Below, one piece after another: positions 12,463-24,185 of a stretch of DNA of 64,000 nt (positions are counted from its first letter, which is position 1; each line of letters opens with the position of its first letter). The notes beneath the pieces are model-generated. The model was given only the letters and a program-made list of their open reading frames with translations. It searched no databases and was not told the DNA's origin. The translations under genes and the position numbers were made by a program. Source of the stretch: Silene conica (Eukaryota > Streptophyta > Magnoliopsida > Caryophyllales > Caryophyllaceae); NCBI GenBank assembly GCA_029255685.2, contig CM055312.2, forward strand, positions 13,044,649 to 13,108,648, in the 5' to 3' direction.

Positions 12463-13644
12463 CTATAAACTATAATGAAGATAAGATTGAACAACAGATC
12501 CAATCCAAATGCTATTCCGGAATTCTAAGACGTCGCTTGAATCGACGATCATTGGCGTAGCTAGACTTTCCATAACTTCACCGGATTGATTCAACTTAAC
12601 AGGCTTGGAGGGATTCTGCGCTACCCAAAATTCACCTTTCTTGTTCCGATTAATATTATCGGGTCTGCCAGTAAGTCTTGCAAATATTTCAGAAGTTCCG
12701 GCTTTTGGTCCAGTCAGCCAAAGTCTTCTTATTTGAGATTCAGTTGTTTCGGCAACCAGGACAAAGTCTTTATTTTGGCTTAGGGCAACCCCATTTGCAA
12801 ACGCCAAACCATCAAGTAACACGGTCACACCTTTAGTCCTCGGATCATACTTCAGTAGTCGTCCTGTGTGTTCGAAGCTATTCATCGCTTGTAGATATTC
12901 CCTAAAACACAAATTACATATGTAAGTTGGTTTTCTTATACCGCAATAGAAAGAGTAAAAAAGTTTGAGATAGGGAGTAATTACATACCATCGATGATAA
13001 TTGGTACTAGTATCGGTGAAGTAAACCGCACCAGAGTTGGAGTCAATATCCAGTGCATTTAGAAATCGGAATGGAACTCCAGCGATCCCCGTAGAAACTG
13101 GTGTAGCGACACCACCTTTACTACCCACCTTCATGAGACCCATACTTGAATCAGCTATGTATAGCTCGCAGGTTTTCATATCAAACTTCAATCCCAAAGG
13201 TCTCCCGCAGTATTGCTCATTTGTTGGATTATCATGTCCATCACAGAATCTTGGCCTACAAGAATTTAAACAACAAACAGTCAATCTCTCGAAACATGGT
13301 TGGTTATATGCTAAAGTATCAGATGAAAACAATAGTAATTTTATTATCTGTTGCAACCAGTTGTGATTATGAAACAAACGCTTTTATGGGATCGAAGAAA
13401 CATACCTGTTTGGGCTAGTTACAGCGAATTCCGTCCATCCTTTTGTGCGACCTTCCCACTTTATAACACGGCCATCCGAGATACCAGCATACGGACCTTG
13501 ACCTTTACAATCGAAGGCTACAGACTCAGGTCCGGTCATGTAAGGACCTAATGGGAGGTGATGATATTCCCTAGATTGAGTCGTAATAATAAGAAAGCTA
13601 GAGAGAACCCCAAGAATAATAACTATGTTACGAAAATTGAACAT
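12463..13644 (-). CDS. Strictosidine synthase-like protein (six-bladed propeller)
   Basis: It belongs to the plant strictosidine-synthase-like family: secretory-pathway beta-propellers, mostly hydrolase-like. True strictosidine synthase condenses tryptamine and secologanin, but most relatives do not. Three exons with GT/AG borders (13406-13644, 12989-13255, 12463-12901) total 945 bp, giving 314 residues. The N-terminus is a signal sequence or anchor (NIVIILGVLSSFLIITTQS). Family motifs follow in order: GPYMTGPESVAFDCKGQGPY, SDGRVIKWEG, WTEFAVTSPN, CGRPLGLKFD, LYIADSSMGLMKVG, AVYFTDTSTNYHRW, GRLLKYDPRTKGVTVLLDGL, FANGVALS and GRPDNINRNKKGEFWVA. It is shorter than the usual 330-370 residues, mostly in the last blade, and ends with IWIGSVVQSYLHYSL. 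The substrate cannot be told from sequence. A TATA box sits about 115 bp upstream. Confidence 0.9.
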
Positions 13645-13757
13645 GGTGTCTGAATGTCTCAGCTGATATTTTTATTTTTTCTGGTGCGATGAATGTCTGA
13701 TATGTTTTTTTAATTTGGTGCTACGAATGTTTGATATGTGAAGAGTTGATGATAGGT

Positions 13758-13769
13758 AAGTATATATAG
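13758..13769 (-). promoter_or_regulatory. TATA box of the strictosidine-synthase-like gene
   Basis: The minus strand reads TCTATATATACTT, about 115-125 bp before the ATG at 13644. This would leave a 5' UTR of roughly 80-90 bases. Confidence 0.5.
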
Positions 13770-13999
13770 ACACAACGTTCAGACATTAATACACTATTAA
13801 TCCTAGTTTTAGTAGGAGAAGGACACGCTTATTAGAGAATATATTATAGGAAATATTTACTAATACTCTGGTTGGACTAGGATTCAGAATAGGAATAGGT
13901 CTATGAACCCAATATGAAGAAGTTGAAATACATGTTGCGCTACTGTTGTGCTTAGGTCCAATTATTGTTAGATTAGGAATAGGAACACGATTACAATAT

Positions 14000-14037
14000 G
14001 AATAGGAATAGGAATAGGAATAGGAATAGGAATAGGA
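14000..14037 (+). repeat. (GGAATA)n microsatellite
   Basis: Six to seven perfect head-to-tail copies of the hexamer GGAATA. The minus strand encodes an apparent Ser-Tyr repeat in a non-coding ORF. Confidence 0.95.
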
Positions 14038-15084
14038 AGTAGTGGAATTTATAAACATGTGTGCCAGTTCTTTCTGGATGGGAATCGAAAAGATGGACGG
14101 GAAGGCAGGTGGGTAGTATCTCACCGGAAAAGAACTGAGGGAAAGGCTGGCTCATTTAAGCATACATCAGGATCCTGATGATAAGGTTCATTTCACAGTC
14201 TCTTGAAAAGACCGTCTCATGACATTGCAGGAATTCAGTCCGCCATTGATGCAAAACATTCTGTCATATCTGCGAAAATAGATGAGTTCAGCAATAAGAA
14301 CAGAACTATGGTCTTTCAGTACTCCATTAAATTTGAACAGGACATACAATGGTTTAGTCATTTCACAAATTCTCATTTGTAACAACCACATTTGGGGACA
14401 TAAAGCAAAAACATTTGTGATTTTCTATGCACTTTTATTTTTGTCTTATCTAAGCAGGTACTTGACTCGTCGCAAGCTTGTCACGGATATACCCGTCACA
14501 AGAGAGACTTACTGTAGTCATTTAGGGTCATTTTAAGTTGGGTTAGTTTGAATTTAACGAGTCAAGTTCAGATCACATTTATCTTGTCGGTTAGTTTTAT
14601 ACTTTTACTAGCTAATATGATACATTTTTTTGCAGCGTAAATAAATTCTTATTTCAAATGACATTTTTTATCTAAAATAAAAGAGACAAATATGTAACAA
14701 GTTTACTATAAAATGCAAAAATTCCCTAAAAGAATGTAACCACCGTTTTTTTGATAAAAAGTGACAACTTTAGTTATAACATTTTATCATTAATTGTCCC
14801 TTTTGTTATAATTTATTTACATTTTTTCATTTCATCTTAAAAAAGACATACATTACTAACATATATACTTTTTGATAGAACAAACATTGAGTTAATTATC
14901 TGAAATACTTCATATGTCACTTAAACAATGAACAATGGCCAAGCTTCCGATCCTTGTTTGCTCATTACAAACTCTACCCACCTTATACACTTGTAACCCA
15001 AACACACATTCTTCTCCTTATGTGTAACTCTTTCAACCGCACTTCACATTCTCAGCTCTTAATCTCACCCATCCCACTATATGA

Positions 15085-15346
15085 TACTTCTTCTATTCCA
15101 ATCAATTCTATACATTTCACTTTATGGACACTACTCATAAGTCGAGTGAATCTTCGACACAACTTCTAATATATAACATAAAAGATAGTCATGTGAGATC
15201 TTGTTTAAATTATTTTACCGAGTACACTATGAATATCAAATTTTTATAATTTATCGATATATAACTAAAGATATTAACAAAAGAAGACGAGTATTGACAA
15301 ACGTGAATAAAGCAAATGTATAGAATTGAGTGAAATGGAGGAAGTA
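15085..15346. mobile_element. Stowaway-like MITE
   Basis: The left end reads TA-CTTCTTCTATTCCAATC followed by AATTCTATACATTT. The right end is the reverse complement with few changes (AAATGTATAGAATT, then GAGTGAAATGGAGGAAG-TA). TA at both borders fits a mariner/Stowaway target duplication. About 258 bp, no coding capacity. Confidence 0.7.
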
Positions 15347-15447
15347 TATATTTGACCTATAGCAAATTTACGACAATATCTCTGTCACAACTAAGAATTT
15401 GTGTTAAGGTATTGAATGTCTAATGACTAGGCCACAAAACATGACTA

Positions 15448-15742
15448 GGGGCTTGTTTGGTTGACATAAGAGAATTAAAATTCCCGGGAACTTCAAGATC
15501 ACATGAATTTCTAATTCACGTGAATTCGCAAAAAGTGTTTGGTTCGCATATGGGAAGTTAATTCATGTGGAAAGTTCTAATGACCAATGGGGACTTGGTG
15601 AGTGACTTCCCACATAATGGAGGAAGTAAATTCATGTGGGAGTTCTATTTCCCATGATCTTGGCAACCAAACAACATCATGATTTTACACTTCCTAGGAA
15701 GTTCAACATCCCATGATTTTAATGGTTACCAAACAAGCCTTA
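15448..15742. mobile_element. MITE with GGGCTTGTTTGG ends
   Basis: Inverted ends are GGGGCTTGTTTGGTTGAC on the left and GTTACCAAACAAGCCTTA on the right, about 295 bp apart. The inside is itself largely self-complementary (CATGTGGGA and TCCCATGAT words). CTTGTTTGGTT ends are common in plant hAT- or Harbinger-type MITEs. I could not settle the target duplication, so the superfamily is open. Confidence 0.65.
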
Positions 15743-16867
15743 GGGTCTTACAAATCGAAAGAAATCCAAATAGTAACCTGCTTTTTTTTGTATCAGAATT
15801 AAAAAACGAGCACATCCGAATATGAATTTGGTTGTTCGTTATTAAATTTCTTGCATCTGCGATTAAAAAGTCACATTATAAACCTAAATTTAGTAATAGG
15901 CTACATGTTGAAATAAACAAAATTCTCAATATTCACGCATCAACCGTCTTCTCCAGATTGCAGGAATGGAACAGACCATCACCAAATTGAAGACGTCGTT
16001 AGTAATATTAAAAATTTATTTCCGCTGTTTCACGGTCTTAGTTTTAGCTATATTCCTAGAACTCTAATATGATGGCTCATAGAGTCATAGGCTTGCATCG
16101 GAAGCCATGAATGCGTAACATCTTATTTTCTCAAAGAAAAAAAAAATTGTGCTAATGCAGCGGAAAAGAAAAAAGGAAAGTGGGCAAATTAATGTAATTA
16201 TCCTTAAAATATATCCGTATTTAAAAATTATTTTAAAATTTTTAATCACAAACCGTCTAACCGACTTTGTTTTTCTTTGACCCAAACCCGATACATCTTC
16301 CAAAAATCACATACCATATTATATCCGCATTTAAAAATTATATTGTATACTTTTGCCCAGACATAATTTTAGGGGAAATGATTAATGATTAATTTAGTAA
16401 ATGATAACCGTATGAAAACAACTATAGTATTCACCACAAAAAAAAATTATACAACCAGATGTATAAGAGTATCGTACATTCATGATCCATTTAATTGAGC
16501 TCATGTATATATTTTTCGAGCTTTCAAACTCTTTTGAGTTATATTTTAATTATTTAACATTAAAATTAAAATATAATTAGACTTATATGCATTGTGTTGT
16601 ATTGAGGTTTCACATATGCCCAAATCATAATTTACCGAGTCCAAAATAACCGAAACCGTAACCGGATCACCGAGCCAGACAATACTTGTAGACAACAAGA
16701 GTGAAGAGACACTTTTGTTAGCCCATTAAAAAAAAACAATGATCTGGAGTCCACGTCTCCACCTAAAAAGACTCTAGAACCAACCCGAACCATGTAGAAG
16801 CAACCCGGAAACAAACGGAAATTATGAAAAGCGGTATTCATTCAACTTCAAACGGTGAGAATCCTCA

Positions 16868-16884
16868 AGAACGTTCTCGATTTC
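16868..16884 (+). promoter_or_regulatory. Heat shock element of the HSP70 promoter
   Basis: AGAACGTTCTCGATTTC has a perfect GAA-N2-TTC pair (16869-16876) and an imperfect third unit (GAT, 16879-16881). Another GAA lies at 16859. It is 17 bp upstream of the TATA box, the expected place for heat shock factor binding. Confidence 0.7.
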
Positions 16885-16900
16885 CAACCATTTCTCAACA

Positions 16901-16910
16901 CTATATATAC
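16901..16910 (+). promoter_or_regulatory. TATA box of HSP70
   Basis: CTATATATAC lies 118 bp before the ATG, followed by a CT-rich start region (CTCCTCCTCCTTC) and an A-rich leader, typical of plant heat shock genes. Confidence 0.75.
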
Positions 16911-17027
16911 TCCTCCTCCTTCTTACCTTCCTCATCAGAAATCAAAGAAAAAAAACACACAAAGCCAACAGAAAAAACTTGAATTTTGAAGCAATTTAAT
17001 TAAGTTTAATTGGTGTGAGGTAAAAAG

Positions 17028-19503
17028 ATGTCGGGTAAAGGAGAAGGACCTGCGATAGGAATCGATCTCGGGACGACGTACTCGTGTGTTGGAGTATGGC
17101 AACATGACAGAGTTGAGATTATTGCTAATGATCAGGGTAATAGAACCACACCGTCTTATGTTGCTTTCACTGATACTGAGAGATTGGTTGGTGATGCTGC
17201 TAAGAATCAGGTTGCCATGAATCCTACTAACACTGTTTTTGGTATGCTTTCTTCTTCTTCTTTTTTTCCTCTGTTTTTATAATGTTTTGATTCGTGCATG
17301 CATGCAGTGGCGGAACTAGGATTTGTAGGTTGTAGCTATAAAAACCGAGGTTTTAGCCTTCTAGGGGGTCAACTCACTCAACTGTTGTATTACTCTGTTT
17401 CCTCATTATTTGCTTAGCTTTTTTGTTCTGAGGATTTTAATTAAAGGTAAATAAATGACCGAGATGAAACAAATATTTAAAAATAGGAAAGTGTTTGGAA
17501 CTGATTGGCTATTGCAATTTGCATGCATGTGTATTGGTTGATATGCATGTAGACCTCCATCCCAATTATTACTGTTCTTCATTACGTTACCTTGCGTTGA
17601 AGCATAATTCTGGGAATATTTAATTGTATATTGAAAACTGTGATAACTTTTTATGTGAATTTTCGCTGTTGTGGTGAGGTTGAGTGCTTGATTTGTTGAT
17701 TTTATCAGTTGAAATTAGTTTTTTATTGGAGAAATTGACTGATCTAGGTTGTTTATATGAATTTCAGATGCGAAACGATTGATTGGAAGAAGATTCAGTG
17801 ACCCATCAGTGCAGAGTGACATGAAGTTATGGCCATTCAAGGTAATTCCGGGACCTGGCGACAAGCCCATGATTGTGGTGAACCACAAGAATGAAGAAAA
17901 ACAGTTTTCTCCTGAGGAAATTTCATCAATGGTGCTGAACAAGATGAAGGAAATCGCGGAAGCGTTTCTTGGTACCACTATCAAGAACGCTGTCGTGACT
18001 GTTCCGGCTTATTTCAATGATTCTCAGCGTCAGGCGACAAAGGACGCTGGTGTCATTTCCGGATTGAATGTTATGCGTATTATTAATGAGCCTACTGCGG
18101 CTGCTATTGCCTATGGTCTTGACAAGAAGTCAACTAGTACTGGGGAGAAGAATGTGTTGATATTTGATCTTGGTGGTGGTACGTTTGATGTGTCGTTGCT
18201 GACGATTGAGGAAGGGATTTTTGAGGTTAAGTCGACTGCTGGTGATACTCATCTTGGTGGTGAGGACTTTGACAATAGGTTGGTGAATCACTTTGTGCAG
18301 GAGTTCAAGAGGAAGCATAAGAAGGATATTAGTGGAAATCCGAGGGCGTTGAGGAGGTTGAGGACTGCCTGTGAGAGGGCGAAGAGGACATTGTCGTCGA
18401 CTGCCCAGACGACTATTGAGATTGATTCCCTCTTCGAGGGTATTGATTTCTACACCACTATTACTCGTGCTCGTTTTGAGGAGTTGAACATGGATTTGTT
18501 CAGGAAGTGTATGGAGCCTGTTGAGAAGTGTCTGAGGGATGCTAAGATGGATAAGAACAGTGTTCATGATGTGGTGCTTGTTGGTGGATCAACCAGGATT
18601 CCGAAAGTGCAGCAACTGTTGCAAGACTTCTTCAATGGGAAGGAGCTTTGCAAGAGTATTAACCCTGATGAGGCTGTGGCTTATGGTGCAGCGGTTCAGG
18701 CTGCCATTCTGAGTGGCGAAGGGAATGAGAAGGTGCAGGACTTGCTGCTCTTGGATGTTACTCCATTGTCGCTTGGGTTGGAGACTGCTGGTGGTGTGAT
18801 GACTGTGTTAATCCCGAGGAATACGACTATTCCCACCAAGAAGGAGCAGGTGTTCTCAACTTACTCTGACAACCAACCAGGAGTGTTGATTCAGGTGTAT
18901 GAAGGGGAGAGGACTCGAACTAGGGACAACAACCTGTTGGGCAAGTTTGAGCTTTCTGGAATTCCACCGGCTCCGCGAGGTGTACCTCAAATCAATGTGT
19001 GCTTCGACATTGATGCGAATGGTATCCTCAATGTCTCAGCTGAGGACAAGACCACGGGGCAGAAGAACAAAATCACTATCACCAACGACAAGGGCAGGTT
19101 GTCCAAGGAGGAAATTGAAAGGATGGTCCAGGAGGCGGAGAAGTACAAAGCGGAGGATGAGCAGCATAAGATGAAAGTTGATGCCAAGAATGCCCTGGAG
19201 AACTATGCATACAACATGAGAAACACAATCAAGGATGAGAAGATCAGTGGCAAGCTGGCAGCTGATGACAAGAAGAAGATAGAAGATGCCATTGACCAGG
19301 CGGTATCGTGGCTGGAAGGGAACCAGCTTGCGGAAGTGGAGGAATTTGAGGACAAGATGAAGGAGCTGGAGAATATATGCAACCCTATCATTGCAAAGAT
19401 GTACCAGAATGGAGCTGGGCCTGACATGGGTGCAAATATGGATGATGATATTCCTTCAGCTGGTGGAAGCGGTGCAGGACCCAAGATCGAAGAGGTCGAT
19501 TGA
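17028..19503 (+). CDS. HSP70: Cytosolic/nuclear 70-kDa heat shock protein (HSP70/HSC70)
   Basis: ATP-driven chaperone of the cytosol and nucleus. Two exons, 17028-17241 and 17768-19503, give 1950 bp or 649 residues, the usual plant length. The intron splits the Asp codon of [12 protein letters not shown], its conserved place in plant cytosolic HSP70 genes. Motifs: [14 protein letters not shown] (about 11-24), [14 protein letters not shown] (about 203-216), [13 protein letters not shown] (about 337-349), the linker region [13 protein letters not shown], and the terminal EEVD that binds TPR co-chaperones and marks the cytosolic class. No break is seen. The upstream heat shock element and TATA box indicate heat induction, although such genes may also be expressed constitutively. 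The 526-bp intron holds a short GCAGTGGCGGAACTAGG segment (about 17306) that resembles dispersed plant repeats. Confidence 0.98.
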
Positions 19504-22241
19504 ACAGTTGTCAGTTGAAATTTGGGAGCGTATGGCTGGCTGTTGATGTGTAGGAGTATCCTGGAGTCTTGTTTACTGTCTTAGTACTTTGATAGTTTTT
19601 GTTTAGTAGTTGTATGTATCTGTACTGGTCCGTGGAATTTTTTATGTTCTACTTTGTTTGGTGTTAAGAACTTGGGTCTTTGTCAACAGCTATGCATCAA
19701 AGTGTTTTAGTTCCATAATTTTCATCCATTTGATTATATTTTCAGCTAAGAATGAGCGCATCACCATGTCTGAGCACAAATCCAGGCCAGTCTGTAAGAG
19801 AACAGTGACGCATCTTTACAGAAATTCAGCTTACGCAGAAGATCTTGAAATAGAGTAGGGTTAGGCTGGTGTTCATCCAGGATTGCAGGGCAGCAGTTGA
19901 AAGATCGATCATTTTTCATGAGCAGCGGTTGCCAGTCATTAATTCCCTGTAGCATACGCGTTAATAAACCAGTTGCGGCTGCTCTTTGTTAGCAGAATAT
20001 CGCTCCTCACAGAAACTATCGTTCAGTATATAAGGTTTGATAACTTCACCATAATGTTCCTGAGAAAACACTCCATATGTAAAGGAACTGCAAACACTTT
20101 CGTCACCACAATGTCCCACAGAAAACACTCCATATATGTCGGAACTGGGAACACTTTCATCTGCAAGACAGTGCTAAGTATATGTATGATGAAGAAATCA
20201 TAAACTGACTTCCACATTCAGGCTTTAGGAAAGAGATCAAAAAAAACAATCTAGTCCTGTTTCAGTGGTCGACTTGGGAATTTGAAGATCAAGTTATAAG
20301 ATTTAATTCTACTTAATAGGCAACAGAAACATGTATTGCAAAACCAGTAACTAAAATAGTCATACAAAGCAGACTCTCAGAAAAAGAAAAAGAAAAAAGA
20401 AAAAAGAAAAAAAGAACACACACGCAAAGGCAGAGAAGGCAATCGAAACTTAAACAAAAGATGAATCTTTTTCTCGAAAATTTAATTTACAAAAGATGGA
20501 TTTGTTCACGAACAATTTAAAGATGAATTTGCAGGAACAATGCTGCCTCCAGTTCTTCATGACTGTACCATTCTTCAATGGCCTAGGTGCGTGGCTGCAA
20601 CTCTCCAGTTGAACCAAGTTGTGCTCTTCGTTAACAAATAAATGTTCTTTGTCACAGAAGTTTTCTCGTGTCGTCCATTATAGGAGTTTTGATGATCCTT
20701 CATCATAATTGTCCCGCAGACTAACAGTCCCTCGTATCCCCACGAACTGCAGAGGCTTGCACATTGGTATCTGCAAGGGAACCACTGATGTATCATTTCA
20801 CTTTTGACTTTCAGGCTTCAGCCTCTCCCTTCTGCACAACACACAAATTTAAAGGCAGGCCACCAAAAAATTAAATTAAAAATATGACATCCAAAAAAAT
20901 TGTGCACGGAGCTCTTACCTCCACCATTCTGGTTACTGGAGATGTAGGCTATACCTGTATTTCAAACTTTCAGTCTTTCAGCCATTTTCTGTCAGATATT
21001 TCAGTGCTTCAGCTGTTGGAGTTCCGTTTTGTTCTCTTCAGTAAGACTCTGTGAAAGTCCCAGAATAGCTTCCTTCCAGGAAGAGATGTTCAACCAAAAT
21101 AGTGCTGCAGAAAGTAAGTGTAAAACAAAAACGAACAAGAAAGAACGAACTTTTGTGCGTAATAGTGAACTGTATGGAACAATCTTACATGTGAAACCAT
21201 CCACTATATCCGTAGTTGATTTGTTTTACATGTAAGACTGTGTCATATAACTGCTAATGTGTGCTACTAATAGGACGGAATTTCCCAAACATGCGAATTC
21301 AGTTATGGGCTTATGGCCCCTCAGAGATCAAAGAAAATTGGGGCATCTAAAAGGAAACTGCCCTCTTACAATTTCATGTTTCATGTTTCATGTTTCAATC
21401 CACCATGGAATGTAAGATGGATTTTTTCCTCGATAAAATAAAAGAGTAGATCATACCCACACTGGATTTGTAATCCACATAAAGTAAATCCAGAATAAGA
21501 CCTAAATATTTAAACCAATTAATTAAGAATAAAATGCAATGAGTACTATTTTTACAACTGTAATTTGCTGGGTTCAGAGGCAGAAGACCAGTGGGAGATG
21601 CGAGTTCCATTGAACGGTGAACAAAAAGTTCAACCATACGATGCAATGGAGCTCAAAAACAGAAAAGAAAAAAGAAAGGCATTAGTCTTTAGGGCGCCTT
21701 AACTGTGAATGTTAGTCAGACAACCGAGTAATTAATAGATTACGAGACAGCGATTAACATTGTAGGGAAGTACCGAAGTAGGGCACCTTAAATGAGCATC
21801 AACAATGGACAACACAGAAGGAAAATCATAAACAAATAATTACTGTTTCATTGCTTAGAAAAATCATATACAACTATAGTCTGCAAGAACTACTACTAGA
21901 ACAAAAAACTTTAGACTAGAAGATCTGATGTTCTGCTTCACAGTAATGACTAGTAACGCGTCATCACTCTGTCCCATAAGTGTACTGCAAGAACCCTCCA
22001 TCAAAGTAACATATTTGACGACAGTGAATATATCAGAAAGCTGAAGAATAATAGGATAACCAAAAGAAATAGAATAATATTCTTGATGCAACAGGATCTT
22101 ACCCGCAGTCTCCCACCTTCAACTTTCCAAGACAGGAGCAAAACCCATACTAAAAGCTATTCAAATGTGAGATGTGAAAAAAAAAACATCAGGATATGTT
22201 TATCAACAGAAGGTAATTTGCACGGTAAGTCTTAGAATGCC
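19504..22241. other. HSP70 3' UTR and intergenic stretch
   Basis: The first few hundred bases are the HSP70 3' UTR. The rest has no recognisable gene on either strand. Its right part (about 20560-22660) could include 3' UTR sequence of the minus-strand alpha-crystallin gene, but I see no proof. Local features are an AAAAAG/AAAAAC-type A-rich run near 20380-20415, a triple TTTCATG run near 21375 and the tandem duplication listed next. Confidence 0.5.
20050..20162 (+). repeat. Tandem duplication of a ~56-bp unit
   Basis: Two adjacent copies, about 20050-20105 and 20107-20162. Both contain AATGT, AGAAAACACTCCATAT, GGAACTG and AACACTTTC in the same order with scattered differences. Confidence 0.75.
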
Positions 22242-22588
22242 ACTACCTCCATCTCAATTTTATTGTTCCCGTGATTTTTTCGGTCACATATTTTCAACTT
22301 TGAGCACCAATTTCTTTAAAGTTGGTAAGAACATTTTCATATTATCGCTTAACAAATATTGTACTTATTGTACATTGTTCCTAGGATTTTAATGGTCAAC
22401 TTTTTTCAGCTTTGAGCCTTTGACAATTGATTTCTGAAAAAAAGATAAGGGAACTAATTTTTCCATATTATCACTTGACAAGTTACAAAACATTGTATTT
22501 AATGTAAATCGTGAGAAAGCATTGATCAAAATTGACGTCACTAAACATCAAAGTCAAATGGCTACAATATAAATGGGATGGAGGGTGT
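22242..22588. mobile_element. MITE-like element with CTACCTCCAT ends
   Basis: The left end CTACCTCCATCTCAATTTTA is answered by the inverse of CAATATAAATGGGATGGAGG on the right, about 347 bp apart. The inside has TTTCAACTTTGAGC-type words twice. No coding capacity; target duplication not resolved. Confidence 0.55.
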
Positions 22589-22667
22589 ATATCCTAAAGG
22601 TATTACGCTTAGAAAGTAATGATATGAAATATTAACAGCTCTTACTTTTGTCCATGATAAGCATCTG

Positions 22668-24185
22668 TCAAGACAAGAGAAGATCATTTCCACCCAAATG
22701 TGAGCGGAGGCAAATAGGAACCTCGTGTTCTTCAGGTCCCCCATGAGGTTTTGGCACCAAAATTTCAAGAACAGTACCAGTGCTATCAAAATAAGCTTCC
22801 AATTTAGCATCGTCTGGAATGCGGGATGGGAGAGGAATCTCCCTTTTGAAGTCCCCGGGGGGGCAGTGCTCTGGAGAAGGGTCTGTTAGCCTAAATATTC
22901 GGCCATTCCTCCGAATATATGGCGTGCAAGCTGTGCTTATAGATGTTACTTTGACTACGCCATGACCTGCTGTATTCCACCAAGAAACCTTCACCTTCTG
23001 AAGATCAGCGAATGGAAGGCTTATGACAATCAAGTACCCCTCTTCATCCTCGTATATAGATTTTGCACAGGTAACAGGTCCGTGGACATTCCTCATAACC
23101 CCAGAGAACTCTGTCACCCAGAGCGATTCACAAGGTGGTGCCTCTACTATCTCTAGAGCTCCATCAGAATGTGAATTAGACGGTAGAGGGTCTTCATCAT
23201 GTCCAAGAGTGGAGATGTCTTTCCTCTTCTTGTTTCCGGCAGCTGAGAGATCAAATCCGTTACTAACTTGATTAGATTGTGGTGTTGACAAATTCAAACC
23301 AGAACCATTAAGCAATTTCTTAGAAGCACCATTAGAATTGTTCTTGACAGAAGGAATGGGTTTTTCCAGCTCAAACTCCGTGCTTGGAAGGTTCCTCCAT
23401 GAGGAAAAGTCGCTAGCTTCTTGTGGAAGAGTGAAGTTAACGTCCCTTCCTGTAAGTTCCACCCACCTACGCTGCTCTTCCTCATCAAGACCAACAAGAT
23501 TTGGTTGTCGAACTATCTCTATCCCATGAAGACACTGAGGATTAGAGAGGCCGCGATACTGTTTCCTTTGCATCTTGTGAGACCGAACAAAACCCTTTTC
23601 AACACTAAATGGGAATGGCCTTTCACCTTGACGAGAATGCCCATTCATGTAGCTCCTCAATTGCATCTTACCAAGAGCATTCTCGGGCCTTTCCTTAAAA
23701 ACCCACATGTACATATTCTCCATATCATGCTGAACCAAGAAGGCTTCCAACTGAAGATCAGACTTATCAAACCCGGAAATCCCAGTACTATCCCTCACAA
23801 CCTTCCCTTTCGATTTCTCGTTCAAAGCAGGCTTGAAATAAAAGCTGAAGAAAACCCAAGCTCCCCAAACAGTATCAAGCCTCTTAGCACACTTCCTCTG
23901 CCCATTTCCAATCTTCGGAACATTCACATGAGTCTCCGACTCATAAACCTGATTCCCCAACCCAACCTCCAATATCTCACAAGCCTCCTGAGCCCATGAC
24001 TGAGGTGGAGGAGGACTACGCTCGGCTGATAAGGGCAAATTAATATCAGGTGGACGCGACAATATAACATGCCTATTAACCTCCCTTTCTGATTCCTCGT
24101 GAGCTTTCGCCCTCGAGTCCATTGACAGCAATGTTGATGGATGGTGATCCTCGATCGACAAGCTTGTTAAATAATCTTCCCCCAT
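22668..24185 (-). CDS. Alpha-crystallin-domain (HSP20-like) protein, IDM2/IDM3-like
   Basis: Single-exon gene of 505 residues starting at ATG 24185 (an upstream in-frame TTG at 24203 is not a plant start). The C-terminal 135 residues form an alpha-crystallin-like domain: GYLIVISLPFADLQKVKVSW, GVVKVTSIST, FKREIPLPSRIPDDAKLEAY and GTVLEILVPK. The end is CLRSHLGGNDLLLS. The middle has DEEEQRRWVELTGRDVNFTL and ASDFSSWRNLPSTEFELEKP. This layout, much larger than a small heat shock protein, resembles Arabidopsis At1g20870 and At1g54840. I know those as IDM3 and IDM2, partners of a histone acetyltransferase complex that helps ROS1 demethylase find silenced loci. The link is from remembered resemblance; a plain HSP20-like name is the safe call. 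The N-terminal half is low in recognisable domains. The A-rich leader and CT-rich start (minus strand, about 24950-25020) lie upstream. Confidence 0.88.
   Translation of the reverse strand: MGEDYLTSLSIEDHHPSTLLSMDSRAKAHEESEREVNRHVILSRPPDINLPLSAERSPPPPQSWAQEACEILEVGLGNQVYESETHVNVPKIGNGQRKCAKRLDTVWGAWVFFSFYFKPALNEKSKGKVVRDSTGISGFDKSDLQLEAFLVQHDMENMYMWVFKERPENALGKMQLRSYMNGHSRQGERPFPFSVEKGFVRSHKMQRKQYRGLSNPQCLHGIEIVRQPNLVGLDEEEQRRWVELTGRDVNFTLPQEASDFSSWRNLPSTEFELEKPIPSVKNNSNGASKKLLNGSGLNLSTPQSNQVSNGFDLSAAGNKKRKDISTLGHDEDPLPSNSHSDGALEIVEAPPCESLWVTEFSGVMRNVHGPVTCAKSIYEDEEGYLIVISLPFADLQKVKVSWWNTAGHGVVKVTSISTACTPYIRRNGRIFRLTDPSPEHCPPGDFKREIPLPSRIPDDAKLEAYFDSTGTVLEILVPKPHGGPEEHEVPICLRSHLGGNDLLLS

Larger units (their letters stand above)
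14038..16850. other. Intergenic stretch with MITEs, no gene seen
   Basis: AT-rich DNA between the strictosidine-synthase-like gene and HSP70. Apart from the two MITE-like elements listed separately (15085 and 15448) I see no coding or RNA gene. The last few hundred bases are the HSP70 upstream region. Confidence 0.55.

Noticed and set aside
13786..14124. Open frame with a Ser-Tyr repeat on minus
   Set aside because: It is the translation of the (GGAATA)n microsatellite; no family resemblance or splice context.
16085..16303. 72-codon ORF on minus
   Set aside because: AT-rich intergenic sequence with no motif; direct repeats of TATATCCGxATTTAAAAATTAT nearby suggest repeat DNA.
18130..18567. 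145-codon ORF antisense to HSP70
   Set aside because: Antisense shadow of a conserved coding exon; no independent signal.
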